In this document: positions 1 through 12,600 of the stretch, one piece after another
How positions within the stretch are numbered: position 1 is the stretch's first letter
Layout: each line of letters opens with the position of its first letter
Assembly: GCA_028015205.1 (NCBI GenBank)
Contig: CM051512.1
Location: 24,149,139-24,213,138, forward strand
Direction of reading: 5' to 3'
Length of the DNA: 64,000 nucleotides
From: Mytilisepta virgata
Taxonomy: Eukaryota > Mollusca > Bivalvia > Mytilida > Mytilidae
Made by a program: the position numbers and the translations under genes
Notes under the pieces: model-generated
Databases searched by the model: none
What the model was told of the DNA's origin: nothing
Seen by the model: the letters and a program-made list of their open reading frames with translations, nothing else

Positions 1-7
1 AAAAAAT

Positions 8-440
8 CGATGCAAATTTTTTGGGGTCATCGGGGTTGAGATTTCGTATAATTGGTCAAAGTCGTTTGATGCCATCTTATATTTCTTTTGAGGCTACAGG
101 ATTGAAAATTTTATTTATAATACATGTATTTCATTACCGAATATTCCTACAACTTTGAAAAAGGATTTCCATCAATTTAGATAGCCTTAGGTCAAATGAC
201 AACCAGTATGGAAGAAATGATAGATGCAAATTATTGGTGTCATTAGGGTGGATTTTTGTAAAATAGGTCGTCTGATATCATCTTGTGTCTCTTTTGAGAC
301 CAAAAAGTTGAGAATTGCATTTGTAATATTTTATAACTGCTTATTTCTAAGACTTTGAAAATGATTGGCATCAGTTTAAAAAGGTCAAATGACTGTCGGT
401 ATACAAAAACAAATGACCAGAAAAACACGGAATTAATTAA
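8..440. repeat. Two degenerate ~221-bp tandem repeat copies
   Basis: The segment starting GATGCAAATTTTTTGG near 8 recurs, diverged, starting GATGCAAATTATTGG near 228. Both copies share an internal TTTTGAG(G/A)C block and an end block CATCA(A/G)TTTA..GGTCAAATGAC. No coding potential is seen. The array may extend left of the window. Confidence 0.6.
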
Positions 441-666
441 CATGGTCTCATACAGATGAAATCAAGAAGAGGTAAAAACTTTCGTGTTCAACATGTGAAG
501 GCATATGAAAGGTAAAATGACAGCTCTTTTGATAAGAGGTAACAAACAGTTTAGTGTTTATAAAATGGTGTTTCAATCAAGTGGCGCTTCTAGCGTTCAT
601 TGATGTTCTTAATTTGTTCTCTAGTTTTCAATGTAGATCAATATTTGAACTAAATTGTTTACCTAG

Positions 667-3600
667 GTACACGTGAGAACGAAGTCTTGTGGGCGTGGAG
701 GTTCATGTATGTGCGGAATTGCAGCCGTTGAGGGGAAAGATTACATAAAATTAGACGGATGCAGCAATCATCGTATCCAAAGGTCACAGGATCTTGTCGA
801 TGGAACAACTGTACATATTGATAGCTGCGGAAGAAAATTTTATGTATGTTTTAAATTATATGGCCCGCCATGACAACAATTCCTGCTAAAAGTCACCAAC
901 TTTATTTTGCGCACAGTTAAGATTACCATAAAAGGCTTGTTTTATTTAGTAGCCTTTCTACTTAAAAAATGAAACTTTATTAATAAGTACATGAACACAT
1001 TTTTCTTATTGTTTCCAGGGTAAATATTCATAATTATTCTAAAAAACTTAAATCATCCTTACTAAAATGGTGAAAAATAAAGTTCTTTGTATCTGTGATC
1101 AAAGTTTGAAGTTGCTAAAAAGACTCACTAGACTGAAATTTCCTTAGGCTCCTCTATCATGTCTATACTGTTACCGTATTAAAGTCAGATGTTGTTCTGG
1201 AGTTATGTCGCCTTGACCGTAAAAAAATCAAATGTGCACGAAAAATCACAAAATTAACAATTTTTGGGTAAATTAAAAATCGTGTAGACTTCGAACTGCT
1301 AATCAATGCTAAACATATAGCTTCAACTCCTATTTTGTGTTTTAATTTAATGAAGTTTACCCTTCACTAAATGACAAAGGTCAAGTAAAAAGCCTATATA
1401 TAGCACGTGATATTTACTATCCAAGATTAGATCAAAATTTAGTTACTTACCTGTAACAGATTTTACTACGAGTTGGCATTAAGTTGTACAGATGAATGGC
1501 AAATAGTAAACAGCACGTGCTTATACAAGTCTTTTATGGTAAAGTCTGATCTCCACCAATAAAATTTTACTTCGGAACGAGGGATGATAATTTGCTGCAA
1601 TTTTGTGCTCGATAATATTTTACAAAATGTCTTTTCATATTGCAATGAACTGCAGTCAAGTTGAACGAAAAAGTTTTTCATACGATTTCATAAAAAAAAA
1701 CACAAAACGTTTACGTAAAAAAGAAATACAATTTGTGATCTCTATTAAACGAATCTCTATACACTTAGTAACTAATGTAACGATGAGCTTAACTGCAGTT
1801 CTGTGTATAGGCTTTTGATGCATGATAATATATATGTAATATGCTGTTGGCCTGGCCAATGATGCGAGCACAGCAATAGCCCTTTCCAGAAACTCGTTTG
1901 CGGTATCACGATTCTAATTCTAAATAATTTGAAGCAATATATTTCCCTTACTTCCATTTCCGGCGAACGAAACTTTTTCTAGCGTTAGTATGTAGCACAA
2001 TATGGCTGCCCCCAATAAACAAAGACTTTTCTTTAAAAAAACCCATATGTAGAAAATGGATATGCCCCTATAGCGCTCGCTGTGATCGCTATCATATTTA
2101 TGTTTCGTGTTCTGTAAATGTGCTGGAGACACTTACTCAATAATACTAGAAGAGACACAAAAAACTCACATAATACGTAAATGTAGTAATTGATAAATGT
2201 TTGGAATATTTCGGTGTTTTATATATGGAGTGCATGATGACCTCCCACATCCTTACTAATAATGTGATCCCCATAGGTATCAACAGTGTATCCGGTTTCG
2301 ATAAATACGCCCTCTATTTTGGCCACCCAAAGTAGTGCTCGGATAAAACAGTAGAACGTCTTTTGATTGGATATTAATGATATGGATAAAATTATTAATG
2401 TAATCAATATATAGGTGATATGTTTTAAAATCGATTTCCTGCTACGAGTATTTTTATATCAGTCAATAAATCACGATAAAAAGATTTAAGATTTTGGACG
2501 AAAAATGGGAATACATTATTTAGTATATTGCAAAATTGAGAAAAGGGGGTCGCCCCCCCTATGGAAATAGCATTGTACACCTGTAATATTTCCGTGTTGT
2601 GTTTGTTTACTTGTAGTTAATTAAATACGAGTATATCTGCAAAATTCTCTCCGACTTAATTTTGGAAATTACTCTGCCTAGGCTATTGTAAAAGAATCTG
2701 GTAATTTCCAATTGTTATGAATTATGTAGATAAGTGGGCGTGTATATGCATACTAACCAATACTTGTGCATAAAATTGGTATCAAAGAATTTTGTCTTAT
2801 ATTTAACTTATTTTGTTACATTTTAGTTGAATTTTCCATCAGGGGCTCGTCTAACAGCTACATATACAAGGGGAAGGATGTTTAGCCCCCTCACCTTAGA
2901 GGTACCACCTCATCATCGTGGTTGTGAAAAAGGCCACTGTGGCAGATTTGATGGAAAACTAGTAGACGCAAATGGTAGAACTACATCGAGCCGTCATCAG
3001 TTTTCTCGATCATGGCTGTTAGTTTTTATATTTTTATGACTATACATGACAACGTGATTATTTCAAATGTCCCGGATGTTCCAGGCAAAGTAATTGCAAA
3101 ACATTCAGTAATTATCGGAAAAATTTGAAAACACTATATACATGTAACTTACTTGTTTATATAGATTTTGCATATACTTTGTACACTGTGAAGTACATTT
3201 CAACATGGAAAAGATATATTACGTTTGTTTCGAGACCTATCCATTCCGTCAATATTCCGGACGTGATGAATGTTAGTCAAATCTGCAAAAGTTGACATGC
3301 GATAATAGCTGAGTATTTCCTCGTTCTTCAACTACGTACATGTAACCTTTAGACGTTTCAGGACAAATGGGTGCAGTTGTAGTCCACATCAAACGAATAT
3401 TTTATTTCATGTTATAGCCATGAACAAGGATAATTGTACAAATTTATTACCTCGTCTATGAAAACTGAAGTGCGATGCCTACAGCAACATTTTCACAACA
3501 TCAAGTGACGTCATACACGAAAAATTCTGATTTATGACGGAACAGGAACGATTTCGGCAAAAACTCTAGGATTTTTCCGTCAAAAAGAAATAAAATTTAC

Positions 3601-6600
3601 CGCTAACTTGGCACATACACTTATAAACCAGGATTGTGTTACACGTGCCGAAAGCTTCCCTTATACGTAGGAAGATTGGGGTTACATGAGTTTCATGTGA
3701 AATTCACGTGAGAAATTCACGCGAGTTTAATTTTAATCGATTTTATACGTTAAAAGTTACGTTGATTACATTGATTTCATGTTAAATTCAGGTCAATCGT
3801 TAAAAATAATACTTTTTATTGAGTCTATTAATCAAATTTCAAATAAACAAAAATTACAAGTGTATATCAAAAAATCACCGTACGTATGCACATTAAAAAA
3901 GTTATTATATATGATAAAAAATTAAAGGGAAGTCAAAACCTACATATGATTGTGTTATATTTTTAGTCTGTCACGTGGTCAGTCCCTTTTCTACAGGCGA
4001 CCGTCATACAGCACCACACAACAACATGGACACAGGTATTGCAAGTGTAGAAGAGGGGTTGCAATTTGTTCTGGATCATCTCAAAATCCGTTGAGACGAG
4101 TGAGATATTATTTCTATCATTTTCATTACATAAAAAAACAATGCTTTTATATAGATACCTATAAAAACATTAACATACTTTAAAAAAGTGAAAAAAAGTT
4201 ATTTTAATATTTCCTGTTGTTGAACAATCATCTATAATTTCCTACAGCAGTTTTTTTTTCATTATAAGTCTGTTAGTGTTGTATATATGTATGCCAGAAA
4301 AATATCTTTTAATTACTGTTACATGACCCAGTGACTGATTTTAGATGGTTTACTTATAATTATATTTTTGAAGCAGATATTTCCAGCATGTGCCACAACC
4401 TTTTAGGGGCCTCGGTGCCCGCGTGGTCTAGGATGGATGGATGGATGATTATTGTTTAACGTCCAGTGGCAACCAGGTGCATATCAGGACGAGAACATGT
4501 TGATATGATAATGAATATGATCCCTGCTTTGTACTAGACCGACACGCTCAATCGGATTTTTAATGTGCTAGCTCACGAGGTAATTGTCCGCAGGAAGACA
4601 TATGACCTCACTCGGACACATTATACTGACTCCGAGCCGACCAGTCTTTGCTCTTACTCTTAGATGCCGTGTGCTTGGCGGAGAAGCAGCAAATACCAAT
4701 TTTAATGTCTTTGGTTTGACCCGGCCGGGGATCGAACCCGCGACCTTCCGCACTCGGGGCGAGCACGCGTGGTCTAGGTAGTTCGTCATGACTACTAATG
4801 ATCACTAGCCTGTCAACACCGAAGTTGTGAGTTCGAATCGCGCCTGTGGCGGGGTGTGTTCGACTCCGATCTAAATTGACAAAGATTGCCAATTTTCCTA
4901 CCGAAGGTCGGTGATTCTCTCTGGGTACTCCGGCTTCCTCCACCAACAAAAACTGACCGCCGCGAAATAGCAAAATGTGATGGAAACGGCGTAAAAATCC
5001 CAACTAAACGAACAAACCACAACCTTTTAGGTAGTGAATTTGGTCATTGTTGTATTTTCTGGAGATTTATTCATTTTTCGTAAATGTTTCCACTTAGGTT
5101 TTGTCTAAAATTCCCTTTTATTCTCTATTTTAAAAAAATATTATGGTCACTTCAAAAATTCTATGGCTGTACGTCATCATGATCCAGAAGGTCGTTATGG
5201 TATATCAATTTTTCATATGAAATATTTTTTCTTCCATTTGTCATAATTTCGCTGTTTCTTTATGTACATGTACGAACGTGAAATTTTATTGAACTTGACA
5301 TGAACCACACGGCGGGTGTCTAATAAAAGGCAGGAACTGCTTTCCAATCCCGACTACCTGAGTTTGCACATGGTAGATCTCCTTAGCTGAAATTTGGCTT
5401 CCTATTTCGGTATTTTTGGTTGAGTACTTCTTGTTTAATATAAGTTTGGTTTTTGGTCTTCCAAATGTTTCGGTTTTAATGCTGCTGATGAGAGGTAACT
5501 CCTTGAAATGCGTCGTATACAGCATAGTATAAATTTACTATATCTAATATAAGTATCTTTGGATTGTTATTTTGAAACTCCTGGGATGATGCCTCTGCTG
5601 GTGGACCCTAGGTCCCCGAGGGTATTCGCCAACCCAGTCGTCAGACTTGTCTGGCATGATTATTCATTGATTTGTAACAGAAATTACCAGTATTTAGCAA
5701 AATTCAAAAATAATAGAAATACTAAGGGTTCATTCTTTGTATTGCACATGGTAGATCTCCTTAGCTGAAATTTGGCTTCCTATTTCGGTATTTTTGGTTG
5801 AGTACTTCTTGTTTAATATAAGTTTGGTTTTTGGTCTTCCAAATGTTTCGGTTTTAATGCTGCTGATGAGAGGTAACTCCTTGAAATGCGTCGTATACAG
5901 CATAGTATAAATTTACTATATCTAATATAAGTATCTTTGGATTGTTATTTTGAAACTCCTGGGATGATGCCTCTGCTGGTGGACCCTAGGTCCCCGAGGG
6001 TATTCGCCAACCCAGTCGTCAGACTTGTCTGGCATGATTATTCATTGATTTGTAACAGAAATTACCAGTATTTAGCAAAATTCAAAAATAATAGAAATAC
6101 TAAGGGTTCATTCTTTGTATTGCACATGGTAGATCTCCTTAGCTGAAATTTGGCTTCCTATTTCGGTATTTTTGGTTGAGTACTTCTTGTTTAATATAAG
6201 TTTGGTTTTTGGTCTTCCAAATGTTTCGGTTTTAATGCTGCTGATGAGAGGTAACTCCTTGAAATGCGTCGTATACAGCATAGTATAAATTTACTATATC
6301 TAATATAAGTATCTTTGGATTGTTATTTTGAAACTCCTGGGATGATGCCTCTGCTGGTGGACCCTAGGTCCCCGAGGGTATTCGCCAACCCAGTCGTCAG
6401 ACTTGTCTGGCATGATTATTCATTGATTTGTAACAGAAATTACCAGTATTTAGCAAAATTCAAAAATTATAGAAATACTAAGGGTTCATTCTTTGTATTG
6501 CACATGGTAGATCTCCTTAGCTGAAATTTGGCTTCCTATTTCGGTATTTTTGGTTGAGTACTTCTTGTTTAATATAAGTTTGGTTTTTGGTCTTCCAAAT

Positions 6601-9600
6601 GTTTCGGTTTTAATGCTGCTGATGAGAGGTAACTCCTTGAAATGCGTCGTATACAGCATAGTATAAATTTACTATATCTAATATAAGTATCTTTGGATTG
6701 TTATTTTGAAACTCCTGGGATGATGCCTCTGCTGGTGGACCCTAGGTCCCCGAGGGTATTCGCCAACCCAGTCGTCAGACTTGTCTGGCATGATTATTCA
6801 TTGATTTGTAACAGAAATTACCAGTATTTAGCAAAATTCAAAAATAATAGAAATACTAAGGGTTCATTCTTTGTATTGCACATGGTAGATCTCCTTAGCT
6901 GAAATTTGGCTTCCTATTTCGGTATTTTTGGTTGAGTACTTCTTGTTTAATATAAGTTTGGTTTTTGGTCTTCCAAATGTTTCGGTTTTAATGCTGCTGA
7001 TGAGAGGTAACTCCTTGAAATGCGTCGTATACAGCATAGTATAAATTTACTATATCTAATATAAGTATCTTTGGATTGTTATTTTACACCTAGTATTTTG
7101 TTAGAATCCACGATGCTTAACATTTAAAACAAATATTTGTTTTTCTGTTTTTATACCCCCGTTTTTGAAAAAAGCGGGAAATATAGTATTCATTGTGTCC
7201 GTCCGTCCGTCCGTTCGTCCGACTTTTGTATCCGCAACTCCTCCTAAACTACTGAATGGAATTTGATGAAACTGTCAGAGAATCTTCATCTCATGATGGC
7301 ATTGTGCACCTCCTATTTTAGAATTTGATCGGACCAATTTTTGGGGTTTCCCATAGAAAAACATGGAATTTGACTTTCAATGTGCTAGGGGGTACCATGA
7401 TGCCATCCGCAACTCCTCCTAAACCACTGTATGGAATTTGATAAAACCTTCAGAGGATCTTTATTACATGATGCCATAGTGTACCTCCTATTTTAGATTT
7501 TGATCTGATGAATATTTGGGGTCACCCATACCAAAACATGGACTTTGACATTCATTGTGATAAGGATACCATGATGCCATCCGCAACTCCTCCTAAACCA
7601 CTGAATGGAATTTGACGAAACTTTCAGAGGATCTTTATTACATGATGCCATAGTGCACCTCCTATTTTAGATTTTGATCTGATGTATATTTGGGGTAACC
7701 ATAGAAAAACATGGACTTTGACATTTATTGTGATAGGGGTACCATGATGCCATCCGCAACTCCTTCTAAACCAAAGAATGGAATTTGATGAAACTTTCAG
7801 AGGATCTTTTTTACCACGATGCTATAGTGCACCTCTTGTATTAGATTTTGATCTGACCAACATTTGGGGTTTTCCATACCAAAACATGGACCTTGCCATT
7901 CCTTGTGATAGGGGGTACCAGTATGCCATCCGCAACTCCTTCTAAACCACTAATTAAAAGGGAATTTCATGAGACTTTCAGAGAATCTTTATCACATGAT
8001 GCCATAGTGCACCTCCTATTTTAGATATTGATCTGACCAACTTTTTGGGTTTTCCATAGCAAAACATTGACTTTGCCATTCCTTGTGATAGAGAGTGCGG
8101 GGGCATCAATTAGTGAGCTTTGCTCACAGTATTTCTAGTTTTTTATTGCTTTTTTCTGTTTTGTCTTTTTGTCTGGATTTATGATTGTTGTATTTCCCTT
8201 ATGATTTTCTTCACCTTGTCTTCTATAGGCCAAATAAACTTTGAAATAACTTGAATGAGATGTATTTATATTACTTGAATTGAATATCGGGAAAAGTATA
8301 CCGAAGCGACAAAACAGTGGGAAAATTCCACAGGAAAAGACCAATTTAGTCAGGATAATTAAATACAAAAAACAAACACCACAAGGACACATGTATAACC
8401 AAAAGAATAAAAACGTATAATAAACTAAAACAAAATAAGTCAGAACATAAACAAAAGCACAAGCAATGTGAATTCTAATTAAAACCGGAACGGTATGCAT
8501 GTCCTCTTCCGTTAACAACATTACCAGTGAGTAAAAGCCAATGAAGTGTCAAGTCCGGTGAGAAGTCAATTACAGAAGAACGTAAAATCTAACTGAAGAT
8601 ACCTGGTCTCGTACTCAAGATAGAAACTTTCATATCGGCCAATCAATTCCTGATGACGACCGAAAAACTTTTGGAGTGACGAAATTAACAGAGACTGAAC
8701 ATAACCCTGTCTTAGAAGTTCATGTGACAGTAATCTCGTCCTGCCGAGAAATCTGCTGTAGAAATCACATGCGCGTCAGAAGCGAATCAATTGTGAAATG
8801 TACAAACATGTACACCCCACAGGCCTTGGTATGTTACTACTAAGAAAGAGGAAGTTCATGCACAATCGGAAAATTAAAATCATCACGTTTGTCGTACAGT
8901 TTTTATTTCAATCGCTTATTATTATCTATGTACAAGTAAAAATCTAGATATGAAGCAGAAGTTGTCTGTGGCCTCCAGTAGCACTGGTAAAAATTTAGCC
9001 TGCAATGAAAACAAGAACATGTCGGCCAAAAGTTTGTCCCCATTTTGGATGCCGATCGTCTGTTGAAAAACCTGTCCTCCAAACTCAACAAAGATGTTGT
9101 CGATGAGAAATTCAAGCATGTTAATAACATCAGTCTCAAAGTACTTTTTGATAGAATGAATCAGTGTGTTTTTTTGACATGGTAAACCTTTTTATTACCT
9201 AATACCATATAAGCATACTTTTGTAAACTTTGTTGGGTGCAGAAACATTGGAGTTTTTAGCTCACGCAAAACAGATTTTAGTTTATCATGTTGGAGGGTC
9301 GTACACATTGTAGAAAATCAAACGTTTTTATGCTTTTACAATAGCTAAGGTCACTAGAAGATAGATATTCCAGTAAGTCTTTAGATTTTTTTAGAATCCA
9401 CATCTGATTCAAACCACTAGTTAAATAGGCCTTATCGCAGTAGCTCTTGGGGCTGTCCTTAATCGTTGTGAGCAAAGTAGTAATGAGTTTAGAAAGATGT
9501 AGCTCTTGGGGCTGTCCTTAATCGTTGTGAGCAAAGTAGTAATGAGTTTAGAAAGATGTTCAGTAATGCATTTGGCAGAGCCTGTCATGTACCTACGTTT

Positions 9601-12600
9601 ATATGGACAGTAATGAAGTTTTGGTATCCAGTAAATGGAAGGGAGGTTACAATTGTCGTCACTTGCGCTTACACCAATACCAAAGGACGATAGAACAGAA
9701 ATATGATTATTGATAATACACATGGATAATGTCCTCCTTTGGTATTGTAGTGTATGTGTAAGTAGAGTTGCCAAGTGAATTATCAATACCATCTCCTTAA
9801 TCAGGCACTCAGTGTAGTGGCTTTTGCCAACAAAATCAACAAGTGTTTTATGGAAGATTATAAATTTCTAGTCAACATTCAGAGATGAATTCTGCGATGG
9901 AAACCATACAATGGCCCCCTTCCCCTGCCTCCTCTCTATTTTTGGAATCCATAACCTATCACTAACATTCCTTTAAAAGCAGAGACAAATATCATTTTTA
10001 TCTTTAACCTATTTAAAATATGCCAAACATTTGAAGTCTAGTCCCCGCATACATAATTATAGTGACTTCTTGTTGATAATAATATTAATGTAATTATTCT
10101 TGTTTTGCCAAGATTTTGTCTGGAAAAAAGTTTACAAGTCTTTTGTCCGTTCCCTCTTGGATTACGGTGACGTTATATATGATAATTGTTCGGATATTGA
10201 ATCGACCGTTATTGAAAATGTTCAACGACGGGCTTGCTTGATTATAACAGGTGCCATTAGGGTAACTAAACATCAAACTTTATTGAAAGAAGTTGGTTTA
10301 GAAACCCTAAAAAAGTACATAAGCTTCCATATTTATATAAAATAAAAACTTAACACCATCTTATCTGTCTACCATCCACCCCTCTTGAACCATAGACCGA
10401 ATAATTATGATCTTAGGAGACGATCACAACTAATTCCGCTTAGAGTTAGGACTGTTTTTATAACTCTTTTTTGGCCACTTCAATTAGTGACTGGAATAAC
10501 CTTTCATCAGTTATTCATATTGCGACCTCATTATGCACTTTTAAAAATCTACTCAGAAAATATGAAGGAGTAAGTACTAAACCTGTCTACTCCCTTGGAT
10601 ATGGCTATGACAAAACCACCCATACAAGACTTCGTCTAGGTTTGAGTAGCTTAAACCAGCACCTATTTAACTACAATTTAATTTCTTACAAGACTTGTAC
10701 TCAGTGTACCCGAAACAAAAATGAAAGCATTGAACATTTCTTGTTCCATTGCGATCGCTATAGAAACCCTAGAATAAATTTATTACTGGGTGTCAAAAAT
10801 ATTTTATGTCCTGATCTGAATATAGCTATGTTGCGAGATTTATGTCCATCTCATTTAAGTAAAATTCTAATTGAAGGGAGCGATGACTTGTCTGAAAAAA
10901 CTTCGAATTATTTATTGTGTGTGTGTGTGTTTGTTGTATAGACGAATTTTACAGAATGCATTATGTAATTGTATTTGTTATTGTAATGCAGTGTTTTTAA
11001 ATATGCAATTTATTTGAATAAATGAATCCGGTGTCCACTAGTAGTCTGTCGGGCTATCGGCAGTCTGAAAGATTGTGTTAAATATTTTACCATTTATGTT
11101 TAGTAAAGTTTGTACATATGTATTGAGGAGAACCGCTTGTATTCTCTGGCTTTTGGTGATCCTCGTTAAATAAAAAAAAAGAATTAAATTAAATTAATGT
11201 AATTATATTAGGTATTTGGAGGAGGACACGGTATACAACTGCACGACACTTTTTTTAATTCATTTGTGTCGAAACGAGATCAGATTTCAGAAGAGGAAAC
11301 AGGTAAACTAAGTTTTCAGACAAAATGACTTCCCCATTTCGTACTTAATTCATTGAGCTTAAATGGTTAAAAGAAGTTTTTCTTATAAAGAATAACTTCA
11401 ATTATCAATTGCATTCGAAATTAATGGAAATTTTCATAATAAAAAATGCACAAAGAGCTGTCGAGCTGTGTATTATACATAGAAATGACCAGAAGTTGAC
11501 ACCTGTTGCCCTGAAGATTACAGCAATTTAAGGATATTCATACTACTTTCTGAATTTTTTTAATACCAATTTTGATGTCGGAACTCATTTTATAAAAATA
11601 CATTATGTGATATGTCTCCACTCTCATGTTTATAAAAATTCTTAATTTGGTAAACACAGTAACATCAAGTTCGTTGGATGATATAATTCTATATTTTTGA
11701 TATCTCCAGAAAACAATATCGATAGCTACAAGAGAGCAGCACAATGGCCGACATTGTCAGGAATAACACAGACAAATGCGACAAACCTTTGTAGACTTAC
11801 TGTAAGGAAGGCAGCATTATATAGTAATTGTAGAGACACTTTTCCGGATTACTCTGCCCTTATATACGCATGTGCTGAGGATATCAAGGTACATGCTTAT
11901 GTAAATAATCTTCTCTCTAGAAAGCAATGGTAACATAAATATGTTCTCGTTTCGTCTTAATTACATATGATACAAAAATTCAAACATTTGTACAACAGTC
12001 ATGACAGATTAGTAAGACACTTTTGATCTTAAACGTCCATTTCTGTCTTATTTTATCTTGTGATTATCTTAATTTTTGTTTTTTTTAACATTTCTAAAAT
12101 TTTAGACAAAAGACCAAAAAAAAAAGTAGCACGCCTTGCAGTCAGTTAAGATTGGTCAAGAACATTTTACAAAAGTGAAGATTTAAGGGGGTACCCAACA
12201 CCTTGACTAAATAAAATTGGCTCGTTTAATTTTCATAAAATTTTTAGGAAATATTTACTTTGACCTGTTGACATAAATGTTGATTTTTTTTAGTAAATAG
12301 GATTTCAAACTTCGCGGGAATAATTTCATTGAATATATAGCAGTTTGGCAAACATCAATTTTGATCATAGAGAAGCTTAATGTCTCTTTACTTATTAAAT
12401 TTGATTAAAACGCTCCGGTGATTTTTAAGAGTTATCTCCCTGTAGTGTTGGGTACCACCTTAATATGACAATGTTTAACTTTACCCATGTCTAACTGATT
12501 TTAACTGTTCTTGGCCGATCTTCCTTGATTCTAAGACAACATGTTTTGATTTGATCTTGTTATCTTGATATTGTTTGAAAGTGTTGTGCTGTGGAAAAAA

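Noticed and set aside
4700..4850. tRNA genes suggested by GGGTTCGATCC and GAGTTCGAATC boxes
   Set aside because: No cloverleaf could be drawn; the boxes sit in SINE heads with 3' bodies and target duplications.
4568..5022. Overlapping ORFs on both strands, up to 131 residues
   Set aside because: Entirely within the two nested SINEs; frames are shared with other SINE copies.
5559..6902. Four regularly spaced identical 69-residue ORFs
   Set aside because: They are the same frame in each unit of the 378-bp tandem array, with no recognisable domain, no splice or promoter signals, and a frame not conserved as such in the diverged copy at 14258-14617.
5364..7085. CRISPR-like regular repetition here and at 34367-34682
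   Set aside because: Contiguous tandem repeats without unique spacers, in a eukaryotic intron/exon context.
8135..8521. 128-residue minus-strand ORF rich in hydrophobics
   Set aside because: Lies in dispersed repeat R2 and the end of the Helitron-like element; low-complexity translation.
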